Assembly (NCBI RefSeq): GCF_000152845.1
Contig: NZ_CH902584.1
Span: forward strand, 1,330,933 to 1,394,932
Length of the DNA: 64,000 nt
Direction: 5' to 3'
Origin: Roseovarius sp. 217
Lineage (GTDB): Bacteria; Pseudomonadota; Alphaproteobacteria; Rhodobacterales; Rhodobacteraceae
Numbering within the stretch: the stretch's first letter is position 1; every line of letters begins with the position of its first letter. This document shows, in pieces, positions 39,667 through 48,420 of this stretch. The notes under the pieces are model-generated. The model saw only the letters and a list, made by a program, of their open reading frames with translations, was not told where the DNA came from and searched no databases. A program made the translations under genes and the position numbers.

Positions 39667-40287
39667 TCAGGTAAAGGGGATGATGAGGCCCACCAGAATC
39701 AGCAGCAGACCGGAGCCGAAATTCATCCGCGCGATGGCCTTGGGGCTCTGCAAAAGACGCCGGGCGCGGTCGAGAAAGAGGGCAAGGCCGAGATTGCCCA
39801 GCATCGGCACGATGGCAGACACCACGAGGATCGCGGCGATGTCCGGGACTGTCACTGAGGAAAGGTCGAAGAAGCCCGGCAGAAAGCCCATGTAAAAGAG
39901 GATCGCCTTGGGATTGCCGACCACCGCCGCGACGCCCACGGAAAAGCCCGCCCAGATTCCGGGGCGCGTCATGCGGCTGTCGGTGCCGGGCGTGCGGGCC
40001 GGCGCGCGGATCAAGAGCAGGCCCATCACGATGAACACGCCCGCCGCGACCCAGCGCAGCATCGAGAGGGCGTCGCCATAGAGCGACAGCACCCAAGCAA
40101 GGCCGAGGATGGCGCAGAGTGGCCAGATCAGATCGCCCAAGGCCACGCCCACCGCCAGCGGCCATGCCGCACGCATGCCGCCCGAGAGGGCGCGTGCCGT
40201 GAGGGCCACCCAGACCGGGCCGGGCACGGCCCAGAGACCCGCCATGGCCGCGGCATAGAGCATCAGATCGAAAGGGGCGATGGTCAT
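39667..40287 (-). CDS. LysE/RhtB-family exporter
   Basis: 206-residue inner-membrane protein with about six hydrophobic helices, start TIAPFDLMLYAAAMAGLWAVPGPVWVALTARAL, the conserved PGP motif of the LysE/RhtB amino-acid exporters, and NPKAILFYMGFLPGFF. Its ATG overlaps the stop of the upstream VOC gene by four bases (ATGA), so it is translated from a shared mRNA with recF and that gene. Substrate unknown, likely an amino acid. Confidence 0.9.
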   Translation of the reverse strand: MTIAPFDLMLYAAAMAGLWAVPGPVWVALTARALSGGMRAAWPLAVGVALGDLIWPLCAILGLAWVLSLYGDALSMLRWVAAGVFIVMGLLLIRAPARTPGTDSRMTRPGIWAGFSVGVAAVVGNPKAILFYMGFLPGFFDLSSVTVPDIAAILVVSAIVPMLGNLGLALFLDRARRLLQSPKAIARMNFGSGLLLILVGLIIPFT

Positions 40288-40715
40288 GGGGTCTTTGGCA
40301 AGGTCAGGCTGCCATCCTCGGACAGTGGCCAGAAGGGGTTCATCGCCACTTCCCAGACATGATCGTCCGGATCGCCGTAATAGCCGGAGTAGCCACCCCA
40401 GAATACCTTTTCAGGATGTTTGAGCGCGGTGGCTCCGGCGGCGAGGGCGGCGGCAAAGGCGGCATCCACCTCTGGCTCGGTTGCAAAGTTCTGTGCCAGC
40501 GTGATTGCGCCAGTGCCGAGGGCGGCATCGGGGCGGCCTTGGTCAGCGGCGAGATGCGCCTTGCCGAAGAGAGCCAGGACCAGACCGTTCATCTGGTAGA
40601 ATACCACCTCTGGAAGCGCCTCTGCCGGGGTCCAGCCAAGTGTTTCATAGAAGGCACGCGACCGGTCGAGATCCTCGACGCCAAGGGTGATGAGAGTGAC
40701 GCGTTGCGGGGTCAT
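40284..40715 (-). CDS. VOC-family protein (glyoxalase/bleomycin-resistance fold)
   Basis: 143-residue VOC protein: RVTLITLGVEDLDRSRAFYETLGWTPAE, VVFYQMNGLVLALFGK and YYGDPDDHVWEVAMNPFWPL with the terminal Glu ligand. Uncharacterised. It is wedged between recF and lysE with four-base ATGA overlaps on both sides, an unusually tight arrangement. ATG at 40715 is chosen since it overlaps the recF stop. Confidence 0.85.
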   Translation of the reverse strand: MTPQRVTLITLGVEDLDRSRAFYETLGWTPAEALPEVVFYQMNGLVLALFGKAHLAADQGRPDAALGTGAITLAQNFATEPEVDAAFAAALAAGATALKHPEKVFWGGYSGYYGDPDDHVWEVAMNPFWPLSEDGSLTLPKTP

Positions 40716-41821
40716 GGGGCCTCTGGTGTGATCTGGCTGATGCCAGCGGTGTCGGTGACGTGGATATGTTGTGCGCGGTCGCCCAATTCGGAGAAGAGCT
40801 CTGGTCCGGTGCCGGTCATCCAAGCCTGAGCGCCGAGGGCGCAGATTTCGTCATAGAGCGCAGCACGGCGGGTGGCGTCAAGATGGGCTGCGACCTCATC
40901 CAGCAACAAGAGCGGTGGCGCGCCGAAATCGCGCGCAAGGGCGCGGGCATTGGCAAGGATGAGCGAGACCAGAAGCGCCTTTTGCTCGCCGGTGGAGCAG
41001 TCGGCGGCGGGTACGCCCTTGGCGGCATAGACGCCGTAGAGATCGGCGCGGTGCGGACCGATCAGCGTGCGCCCGGCCACAAGATCGCGAAAGCGGCTTT
41101 CGGCCAGCGCCTGACGCAGGTCTTCGGCGGTCTCGGGCATCTCGCCCTCTGTCTGGGTCAGCTCCAACTCGGCGGTGGGAAAGGCGGTTTCAGCCTGCAT
41201 CTGCGCGCCTGCGATCAGCGCGAGGGCGTGTTGGCGGTTGGCGTGGATTTCGGCACCCGCGTCAGCCAACTGCCGTTCAAGGGCGAGATACCACTGTGCG
41301 TCGCGGACCTGATCCTTGAGCAGGCGGTTGCGTTCGCGCATGGCCTTTTCATAGGCGAGCGTGGCCTCGGCATGGCTGGGAACAAAGCTCATGGTCATGC
41401 GGTCGAGAAAGCGGCGGCGGCCCTCCGCGCCTTCGATCCAGAGACGGTCCATGGCCGGGACAAGCCAGAGCACGCGCGCGATGCGCCCGAGGGCAATCTG
41501 CGTCGCGGTCTTGCCGTCGATCCGGAGCTGACGGGCGGCGCTGCCTTCGGCAAAGGTCTCGACCTCGTGGACCTGATGCAAAGAGTGCAGGATCGTGGTG
41601 ATCTTCCATCCCAGCGCCTCGGGTCGCCGCGCCATGTCCTGCGCCGCCGCGCGCCTCAGGCCACGACCGGGCGACAAAAGCGAGACGGCCTCGATCAGAT
41701 TGGTCTTGCCTGCGCCATTCGGCCCGTGAATTGCCACGGGCCGCGCATCAAGCGAAAGCCGCGCGGCTTTGTGCGAGCGGAAATGCGAGAGGGTCAATTC
41801 CGACAGGGAGAGTCCGGGCAT
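40712..41821 (-). CDS. recF: DNA replication/repair protein RecF
   Basis: 369-residue SMC-like ATPase that loads RecA at gaps with RecO and RecR. Walker A is HGPNGAGKTNLIEAVSLLSPGRGLRRA near the N-terminus, the signature STGEQKALLVSLILA and Walker B PPLLLLDEVAAHLDATRR are in the C-terminal lobe. It lies downstream of dnaN with 53 bp between. A copy of the recurring intergenic motif sits just upstream, giving GAAAGG near the ATG. Confidence 0.96.
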   Translation of the reverse strand: MPGLSLSELTLSHFRSHKAARLSLDARPVAIHGPNGAGKTNLIEAVSLLSPGRGLRRAAAQDMARRPEALGWKITTILHSLHQVHEVETFAEGSAARQLRIDGKTATQIALGRIARVLWLVPAMDRLWIEGAEGRRRFLDRMTMSFVPSHAEATLAYEKAMRERNRLLKDQVRDAQWYLALERQLADAGAEIHANRQHALALIAGAQMQAETAFPTAELELTQTEGEMPETAEDLRQALAESRFRDLVAGRTLIGPHRADLYGVYAAKGVPAADCSTGEQKALLVSLILANARALARDFGAPPLLLLDEVAAHLDATRRAALYDEICALGAQAWMTGTGPELFSELGDRAQHIHVTDTAGISQITPEAP

Positions 41822-41874
41822 TCACTGCCCTTTCTTCTTGCCAAAAATATCCCCGCCGGAGGCTCCGACAGGCG

Positions 41875-42993
41875 TCACACCCGCATCGGCATGACGACAT
41901 AGACCGCCGTCGTGTCATTGCCTTCGCGCATCAAGGTGGGATCGCCCGAGGAATTGAAGAGGAAGACGGCGTTCTCGCGGTCGACCTGGCTTGCGATTTC
42001 CAAGAGGTATTTGGCGTTAAAGCCGATTTCCAGCCGCTCATCGCCATAAGCCACGGCCAATTCTTCTTCGGCGGCGCCGCTGTCGGGGGCGTTGACCGAC
42101 AGGATAAGACGGTCTTCGTCGAGCGAGAGTTTCACGGCGCGCGAGCGCTCGGAGCTGACGGTTGCCACGCGGTCGACGGCCTGAGCGAATTCGGCGGCGT
42201 CCACCTCCATCCGGCGGGTGTTGCCCTGCGGAATGACGCGGGTGTAGTCGGGGAACGTGCCGTCGATCACCTTGGAGGTGAGGGTGATGTCGGGGGTGGC
42301 AAAGCGGATCTTGGTTTCCGAGACCGAGACCGCGATCTTCATGTCGTCGTCTTCCAAGAGCTTGCGCAATTCGCCCACGGTCTTGCGCGGGACGATCACA
42401 CCGGGCATGTCCGACGCGCCATCGGGCAGGTCGGCGTCAATCCGGGCGAGGCGGTGGCCATCGGTGGCCACACAGCGCAGAACCTTGCCGCCATCGGCGT
42501 CAGAGACATGCAGGTAGACGCCGTTGAGGTAATAGCGGGTTTCCTCGGTGGAAATGGCGAATTTCGATTTGTCGAAGAGGCGGCGCAGCACCGGCGCGGG
42601 GGCCGAAAAGTTGCTGGCATATTCCGAGGAGGCCATCACCGGAAAGTCTTCTTTCGGCAAGGTGGCCAGATTGAAATTGGAGCGACCAGCCTGCACGGTG
42701 AGGCGGCCCGAGGTGCCATCGTCGCTAAGCGTGACGAGCGATCCATCCGGCAGTTTGCGCACGATTTCATGCAGCATGACCGCCGATACGGTGGTGGCAC
42801 CGGCGCGCTCGACCTGGGCCGGGGCCTTGTCCACCACTTCGATGTCAAGATCGGTGGCGCGGAACTGCACGCTGTTGCCCTCGGCCTCGATCAGGACATT
42901 GGCGAGGATTGGAATGGTGTTGCGCCGTTCGACCACAGATTGGGCCTGGGACACGGCCTTGAGCAATGCGCCGCGTTCGATGCTGAGTTTCAT
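41875..42993 (-). CDS. dnaN: DNA polymerase III sliding clamp (beta subunit)
   Basis: 372-residue beta clamp. Three repeated clamp domains are visible; MKLSIERGALLKAVSQAQSVVERRNTIPILANVLIEA starts domain 1, and the C-terminus ends DPTLMREGNDTTAVYVVMPMRV, the normal partner-binding end. Length matches alphaproteobacterial DnaN. Lies between dnaA and recF as in many bacteria. Confidence 0.98.
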   Translation of the reverse strand: MKLSIERGALLKAVSQAQSVVERRNTIPILANVLIEAEGNSVQFRATDLDIEVVDKAPAQVERAGATTVSAVMLHEIVRKLPDGSLVTLSDDGTSGRLTVQAGRSNFNLATLPKEDFPVMASSEYASNFSAPAPVLRRLFDKSKFAISTEETRYYLNGVYLHVSDADGGKVLRCVATDGHRLARIDADLPDGASDMPGVIVPRKTVGELRKLLEDDDMKIAVSVSETKIRFATPDITLTSKVIDGTFPDYTRVIPQGNTRRMEVDAAEFAQAVDRVATVSSERSRAVKLSLDEDRLILSVNAPDSGAAEEELAVAYGDERLEIGFNAKYLLEIASQVDRENAVFLFNSSGDPTLMREGNDTTAVYVVMPMRV

Positions 42994-43118
42994 TCCCTCG
43001 CTCCTGTCAGGTGCCGGTTTAACGCCGGGAGGGGCAAGGTAGCAACTCTACCCCGCACCTCAAGTGTTTTCTTGGTGTTTTCGGCTGGAAAACCGACAGC
43101 GTCAAGGGCCAGCGCCCC

Positions 43119-44471
43119 TCAGCCCTCGAGTGTGCGGCGCAGAAGCTCCAGGTCTTCTGCGATTTGCCCGTCTTGAAGGCTGAGTTCCTCGATGCGGCGG
43201 ACGCCGTGCATGATGGTTGTGTGGTCGCGTCCGCCAAAGCGACGGCCGATTTCGGGCAGGGAGCGCGAGGTCATCTGTTTGCACAGATACATCGCCACTT
43301 GCCGGGGCCGCGCATAGCAGCGGGTGCGCTTGGGGCCGATCATGTCGCTGAGGCGGATGTTGTAGTGATCCGAGACCTTGCGCTGAATTTCCTCGATCGA
43401 GACCTTGCGTTCGGAGGCGCGGAGCACATCCGCCAGACAATCCTGCGTCAGTTCCAGCGTGATCGGTTTGCGCACCAGTGAGGCGAAGGCAAAGAGCCGG
43501 GTCATGGCACCTTCGAGCACGCGGACATTGGTGGTGATCCGGTGGGCGAGGAATTCGAGCACGCCGTCATGCAGGGTGAGGTCCGGATATTGCGCGCGAA
43601 AGCGGTCGACCTTGGATTGCAGGATGCCCAGGCGCAATTCGTAGTCGGTCGGGTGCAGATCGACCACGAGGCCGCATTGCAGGCGCGATTTGATGCGTTC
43701 CTCAAGATTGGCAATCTCGCCGGGGGCGCGGTCGGCGGAGATCACGATCTGTTTGTTCTGATCCACGAGGGCGTTGAAGGTGTGAAAGAATTCCTCTTGG
43801 GTGCTGTCTTTGCCGGCGATGAATTGCACATCGTCCACCATCAACACATCGACCGAGCGGAACACGGATTTGAAATCCATCATCTTGCGGTCGCGCAGGG
43901 CCTGCACAAAGCGATACATGAACTGTTCCGCCGAGAGATAGACCACGTTGAGATCGGGGCGGGTGGTTTTCAACTCCCATGCGATGGCGTGCATGAGGTG
44001 GGTTTTGCCCAGACCGACGCCGCCATAGAGAAACAGCGGATTGAAAGTGACCGGGCCGCATTCGGCCACCCGGCGGGCGGCGGCATGGGCCAGCTCATTG
44101 GGTTTGCCGACAACGAAGCTGTCAAAGGTGAACCGCTCGTCCAGCGGCGCGGAGGGCACGATGCTGTCGATCTGTGACTCCGGTGTCGCGGCAGCGGCAG
44201 CGACGGGTTTGGAGGGGCGGTTCGCACTATTGGCCGCGACCCGGAATTGCACACGCCGGACATGCGGCGCGAGTGTGGTCATCTGATAGAGGATCAGATC
44301 ACCGAAATGCTGCGAGACATAGTTGCCGAGAAAACTGGTGGGGACGTGAAAGGTCGCGACACCATCATCTACCCGAGCAAATTCCAGTGGTTCGATCCAG
44401 TTCTTGAAATTGCTCTGTCCGACGGATTGCTGAAGTTTCTGCTTCAACTGGCCCCATTGTTCTTGTGTCAT
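43119..44471 (-). CDS. dnaA: Chromosomal replication initiator DnaA
   Basis: 450-residue AAA+ initiator. Domain I (WGQLKQKLQQSVGQSNFKNWIEPLEF) is followed by a short linker; domain III has Walker A LYGGVGLGKTHLMHA, Walker B VLMVDDVQFIAGK and arginine finger region LEERIKSRLQCGL; domain IV has the DNA-binding signature RFGGRDHTTIMHGVRRIEEL. Complete and standard in length. The 486-bp region upstream carries a 21-bp palindrome but no convincing cluster of DnaA boxes. Confidence 0.98.
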   Translation of the reverse strand: MTQEQWGQLKQKLQQSVGQSNFKNWIEPLEFARVDDGVATFHVPTSFLGNYVSQHFGDLILYQMTTLAPHVRRVQFRVAANSANRPSKPVAAAAATPESQIDSIVPSAPLDERFTFDSFVVGKPNELAHAAARRVAECGPVTFNPLFLYGGVGLGKTHLMHAIAWELKTTRPDLNVVYLSAEQFMYRFVQALRDRKMMDFKSVFRSVDVLMVDDVQFIAGKDSTQEEFFHTFNALVDQNKQIVISADRAPGEIANLEERIKSRLQCGLVVDLHPTDYELRLGILQSKVDRFRAQYPDLTLHDGVLEFLAHRITTNVRVLEGAMTRLFAFASLVRKPITLELTQDCLADVLRASERKVSIEEIQRKVSDHYNIRLSDMIGPKRTRCYARPRQVAMYLCKQMTSRSLPEIGRRFGGRDHTTIMHGVRRIEELSLQDGQIAEDLELLRRTLEG

Positions 44472-44573
44472 TCTGTCCCCGTTTCACGACGCTGCGATAC
44501 TGATTCACCAAGATCGGAAAACACAGATTCGATCCCATGCGATACAAGTTCGGGGTGACAACAGACCACATAT

Positions 44574-44594
44574 ACCGTTGCAAAGAGCAACGGT
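44574..44594 (-). promoter_or_regulatory. Palindrome in the dnaA upstream region
   Basis: Perfect 8-bp arms ACCGTTGC and GCAACGGT around AAAGA, centred about 113 bases upstream of the dnaA ATG. It lacks a T-run and so is not a terminator. It may be an operator or mRNA leader hairpin for dnaA. Confidence 0.5.
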
Positions 44595-44902
44595 CGTATG
44601 ACCTCTCATCGATAAGCGTGCATTTCGGAATCAGTGAGTACGCTTGCGCAGCCCGTCCCAAAGCTACGCGGTCTCTGACCCAAAATACCTTCGCAATGGA
44701 CAAAACCAGAGCAGCAGATGCTCAGTCGCGGTGCCTGGGCCGGGATTTCCCCTGTGCCTAGTACCGATGCGGCCTGTCCCCCCAAGCGTGAATCGCAGGT
44801 CTGAAACTAGCAACCTCGGAGGCGCGGCGGCAACTACTCAATGCGCTTGACAGGGCCTTTGACTGAAAAGAATCTCTTGGTGTGTTTTGAACGCCAGTCA
44901 CG

Positions 44903-44935
44903 AAAAAAGGCACCGCGGGCCGCAGTGCCTTTATC
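44903..44935 (-). terminator. Rho-independent terminator of rpsT
   Basis: On the minus strand AAGGCACTGCGG pairs with CCGCGGTGCCTT, followed by TTTT, ending about 55 bases after the rpsT stop. Stem of 11 to 12 pairs with one wobble. Confidence 0.85.
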
Positions 44936-44957
44936 TTCAAAGACTTGGACGAAAGCC

Positions 44958-45221
44958 TTAGCCGAGCGACTTGACGCGGGCCGAGAGGCGGGAAATTTTG
45001 CGCGATGCGGTGTTCTTGTGCACAACACCTTTGGTGACGCCGCGCATCAGTTCGGGCTGAGCATTGCGCAATGCGGTCACGGCTGCGTCTTGATCACCGG
45101 AGGCAATCGCTTCTTCAACCTTGCGGATGAAGGTACGGATACGCGAGCGGCGTGATTTGTTGACAGCGAAACGCTTTTCGTTCTGCTTGGCGCGTTTTTT
45201 GGACTGCGGCGTATTGGCCAT
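44958..45221 (-). CDS. rpsT: 30S ribosomal protein S20
   Basis: 87-residue basic primary 16S-binding protein. Sequence [39 protein letters not shown] and the C-terminal [25 protein letters not shown] are standard for S20. It has its own terminator. Upstream of dnaA as in many alphaproteobacteria. Confidence 0.98.
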   Translation of the reverse strand: MANTPQSKKRAKQNEKRFAVNKSRRSRIRTFIRKVEEAIASGDQDAAVTALRNAQPELMRGVTKGVVHKNTASRKISRLSARVKSLG

Positions 45222-45398
45222 GTGACGTGGACCCTTTCAAGGTTCGATATGTGTAAACGCACGTCATACCCAACCGGGACCCTCGCCGAACGAGGTGATT
45301 CTTGCCTGAGCGGGCATCACGCGCATGTCTGGCGTGCCGTATACGCCAGTTTTGCCGGAATGCAACCCCTTGTGGTGGGGCGGTATCGCGGGTGCGGG

Positions 45399-46217
45399 TC
45401 AGTCGCCCAGTTTGGCGTGGACCTCTTCCAAGTCGATTTCTGCGACGGGCATTTTGTTGCCGGGATTCTCGAAATCGTATTTGAAGAGGTCGAAATCGCG
45501 TTTGTAGATTTCATAGACCAGATGCATCGACAGGTCGTCGAAATAGGCCTCGACCGGGTGGGCGCGTTTGGGGCCGTGGCCTTCGGATTCGTTGAAGCGG
45601 GGAATCGTCTTGAGGTCGATCTTGTGCCGGGTCTGGATCGCGCCCAGCACCTCGCCCATGCCGTCATCGAATTTCTCGGTCCAGAAAATCTTGTCGTAGC
45701 GGCCACCGTTGACGATGAAGGTCGAGATATGGCCCGACATGGCGGACCAGTGAATATCCGGCTCCATCGGGCGTTTCCAGCGGATGGTGTCGCGGGCAAA
45801 GAGCAGGAATCGCCGAAAGCTCTGGATCTGGTCGAAGTCCTGCTTGCCGTCGTCGCCCCCCACCTCGATCCCGTACTTCTGGATGATGGTGGGCACCAGT
45901 TTGCCGCGATAGCGGCTGCCGTTGCGCTGGATGCCGCAGATCTTGTCAAAGAACGAGGACAGAATGCGGGTATAGGGATTGCGCACGCAGGAAAAGGCGT
46001 AGGAGGTGTGGGTTTTCACATTGGCGTTGATCAGTTTCTGACTGTCTTCACGCGCCCATTTGTGCAGACCTGTGGTGGCGTCGTGGATGTCACCCTCGAA
46101 AAACACGCCGTGATCGGAGTAATAGAGAATCTGGCCGATGGTCGAGCAGGCGCATTTCGGCACCACGCGGTAGACCACGCTCTCGCTCTCGGTCATCCAG
46201 GTTCCGGGAAATCCCAT
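45399..46217 (-). CDS. Sulfotransferase family 2 protein
   Basis: 272-residue PAPS-dependent sulfotransferase of the carbohydrate type. VYRVVPKCACSTIGQILYYSD is the 5'-phosphosulfate loop, SYAFSCVRNPYTRILSSFFDKI the 3'-phosphate binding block, typical of sulfotransferase 2 family members. The start at 46217 has GGAGG eight bases upstream; ATG at 46262 is an alternative giving 15 extra residues. It is divergent from a GT14 glycosyltransferase, suggesting joint work on a sulfated surface polysaccharide. Confidence 0.85.
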   Translation of the reverse strand: MGFPGTWMTESESVVYRVVPKCACSTIGQILYYSDHGVFFEGDIHDATTGLHKWAREDSQKLINANVKTHTSYAFSCVRNPYTRILSSFFDKICGIQRNGSRYRGKLVPTIIQKYGIEVGGDDGKQDFDQIQSFRRFLLFARDTIRWKRPMEPDIHWSAMSGHISTFIVNGGRYDKIFWTEKFDDGMGEVLGAIQTRHKIDLKTIPRFNESEGHGPKRAHPVEAYFDDLSMHLVYEIYKRDFDLFKYDFENPGNKMPVAEIDLEEVHAKLGD

Positions 46218-46367
46218 GGTAACTGCCTCCGCCATCACTTTCCCACTTAATGCGGGCTTCATCCTGTCTAACCTGTTCAAAAAACCAAAGAAAGTCTGTT
46301 TATTCAGGCGCTGTTCACGTCTATTGCTATAACCAGTCGGTAAATCGAGGGTTAAACCGTTTCCGCA

Positions 46368-47945
46368 ATGGCAAAAATCGCGTTCATCCTGTTGTGTCAC
46401 AAAGACCCTGAGGCGATTATCCGTCAGGCAGAGATGCTGACGGCGGCGGGCGATTACATGGCGATCCATTTCGACGCCCGCGCCAAGCCCGAGGCATTTG
46501 CCCGGATCAAGGCGGCGCTGGCGGATAATCCCAATGTGACCTTTGCGAAAAAGCGGATCAAATGCGGGTGGGGTGCGTGGTCGCTGGTGCAAGCCACACT
46601 TTATGCAGTGGAGGCGGCGGCAGAGGACTTTCCACGCGCCACGCATTTCTACATGCTCTCGGGCGATTGCGCGCCGATCAAATCGGCGCGGTTCGCGCAT
46701 CAGTTTCTGGACAACCGCGATGTCGATTATGTCGAAAGCTTCGATTACTTCGACAGTGACTGGATCAAGACCGGGATGAAGGAAGAGCGGCTGATCTATC
46801 GCCACTTCTTTAACGAGCGCACGCAGCCAAAGCGATTCTACGCCTCTTATAATGTGCAGCGCAAACTGGGCCTGACCCGACCGATACCGCATGACATCCA
46901 GATCCAGATCGGAAGCCAGTGGTGGTGTCTGCGGCGGCGCACGGTGGAATGGATCCTCGAATTCACCCGCAAGCGGCGCGACGTGATGCGGTTTTTCCGC
47001 ACCACTTGGATTCCGGACGAGACATTCTTTCAGACACTGGTGCGGCATCTGGTGCCGGATGCCGAGATCGAGACACGCACGCTGACGTTTCTCATGTTCA
47101 CCGATTATGGGATGCCAGTGACCTTCTATAATGACCATTACGATCTCTTGCTCAGTCAGGATTATCTCTTTGCCCGCAAGATCAGCCCCGAGGCGCTGGA
47201 GCTGAAGCGGCGATTGGGCACGCTCTATTCCGATGAGGTGACGCAGTTCCAGATTTCGAACGAAGGGCGCGGCCTGTTTCAATTCCTGACCGCGCGCGGA
47301 CGCGAGGGGCGGCGGTTTGCACAGCGGTTCTGGGAAACCGAGAGCACGCTGGGCCGCGAGCGCGAATTGATGATCGTCGTGTGCAAGAAATGGCATGTCG
47401 CCAAGCGATTGCTGGAGCGTATCCGGCAAGTGACGAATGTGCCCGCGATCGAGTATCTCTTTAACGAAGAGGGCACCGCCCTGCCTGATCTGGGCGGGCT
47501 TCAGGCGACGCTGGCCAAGCGGACGCGGCACAGGCGGGCGCTGATGCGGATGCTGTTCGATTATTATGAAACCGACCGCCTCTTGGTCTGCATGGACCCC
47601 GGCAGCATTGATCTCTTGCAGGATTTCTGTGGGGACCGGGCTGTGACCAAGCTCTTGGAAGTGCAATGCCATTTCACCGATGAGTATCTGACAGGGCATG
47701 CCATGCGGGTGGGGCTGGCCGGAGAGCAGACCCCGCACGAGACCTTGGAGCGGCTGTTGCCGACGATCCGGGGTGACATGACCTATGAGAGCGACCGGAT
47801 TCGCGATGCCGAGTTCGAGAATCACATGATCCTGAGGCAATCGGATGACCGGGGCTATCGCGCCGATCTCCTGGCGCGGTTCCTTGATATTCCGCGCGAA
47901 AAAGCGCAGGAAATCGCTGAACCTGACCACCTGTTTGCAGATTGA
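46368..47945 (+). CDS. GT14-type beta-1,6-N-acetylglucosaminyltransferase with DUF5928
   Basis: 525-residue protein of the core-2/I-branching enzyme type. N-terminal residues 1-260 are the glycosyltransferase: KIAFILLCHKDPEAIIRQAEML, FYMLSGDCAPIKS, and GSQWWCLRRRTVEWILEF, then TTWIPDETFFQTLV with the catalytic Glu/Asp. Residues 270-525 match the DUF5928 region found in roseobacters. Soluble, no membrane helix. Pairing with the divergent sulfotransferase suggests surface polysaccharide or adhesin modification. Confidence 0.85.
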   Translation: MAKIAFILLCHKDPEAIIRQAEMLTAAGDYMAIHFDARAKPEAFARIKAALADNPNVTFAKKRIKCGWGAWSLVQATLYAVEAAAEDFPRATHFYMLSGDCAPIKSARFAHQFLDNRDVDYVESFDYFDSDWIKTGMKEERLIYRHFFNERTQPKRFYASYNVQRKLGLTRPIPHDIQIQIGSQWWCLRRRTVEWILEFTRKRRDVMRFFRTTWIPDETFFQTLVRHLVPDAEIETRTLTFLMFTDYGMPVTFYNDHYDLLLSQDYLFARKISPEALELKRRLGTLYSDEVTQFQISNEGRGLFQFLTARGREGRRFAQRFWETESTLGRERELMIVVCKKWHVAKRLLERIRQVTNVPAIEYLFNEEGTALPDLGGLQATLAKRTRHRRALMRMLFDYYETDRLLVCMDPGSIDLLQDFCGDRAVTKLLEVQCHFTDEYLTGHAMRVGLAGEQTPHETLERLLPTIRGDMTYESDRIRDAEFENHMILRQSDDRGYRADLLARFLDIPREKAQEIAEPDHLFAD

Positions 47946-47954
47946 GGACGCGCC

Positions 47955-48341
47955 ATGCCCTTTGCCTATGATGCCCAGAATATCTTTGCCCGTATCCTGC
48001 GGGGCGAAATCCCCAACAAGACTGTGCTGGAGACCGCGCATACGCTGGCGTTTCACGATATTCAGCCACAGGCGCCCGTGCATGTGCTGGTGATCCCCAA
48101 AGGCTCCTATGCGAGCTATGATCATTTCGCCGCCGAGGCGAGCGATGCCGAGATCGTCGATTTCAACCGTACCGTGGCCGAGGTGTGCCGCATGACGGGC
48201 GTGCATCTGGGCGAGGGTGGGCAAGGTTTCCGTGCCATTACCAATGCGGGCGAGCATGGCGTGCAGGAGGTGCCGCATTACCACCTGCATATCCTTGGCG
48301 GTCGTCCGCTGGGCCGGATGCTGGCGCGCAGCGAAAGCTGA
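47955..48341 (+). CDS. HIT-family nucleotide hydrolase/transferase
   Basis: 128-residue HINT-type protein. The catalytic triad motif EVPHYHLHILGG (HxHxH variant) lies near the C-terminus; IFARILRGEIPNKTVLET and VHVLVIPKGSYASYDHF are conserved HINT blocks. It hydrolyses AMP-linked phosphoramidates in family members. It starts 9 bp after the GT14 gene and may share its transcript. Confidence 0.92.
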   Translation: MPFAYDAQNIFARILRGEIPNKTVLETAHTLAFHDIQPQAPVHVLVIPKGSYASYDHFAAEASDAEIVDFNRTVAEVCRMTGVHLGEGGQGFRAITNAGEHGVQEVPHYHLHILGGRPLGRMLARSES

Positions 48342-48420
48342 GACGACCCCGCTTGCAGGGCAGATGCGATGCGCCCATATGAGGGGCATTGGTCACGCAC
48401 AGGATTTGATAGGCAGCCCC

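Larger units (their letters stand above)
44472..44957. other. 486-bp dnaA-rpsT spacer
   Basis: Both genes are read on the minus strand. The spacer holds the rpsT terminator at its far end and the palindrome ACCGTTGC-AAAGA-GCAACGGT at 44574-44594. I see no intact TTATCCACA-type DnaA boxes and only one near match (TGATTCACC around 44509), so I do not call oriC here. No convincing ORF. Confidence 0.5.

Noticed and set aside
44472-44957. Chromosome origin near dnaA
   Set aside because: No cluster of DnaA boxes or AT-rich unwinding region is visible; in roseobacters the origin is often elsewhere.
45399-48389. 996-residue open frame on the minus strand
   Set aside because: Only its first 820 bases (sulfotransferase) are real; the rest runs opposite to the GT14 and HIT genes with low-complexity, shadow-type sequence.
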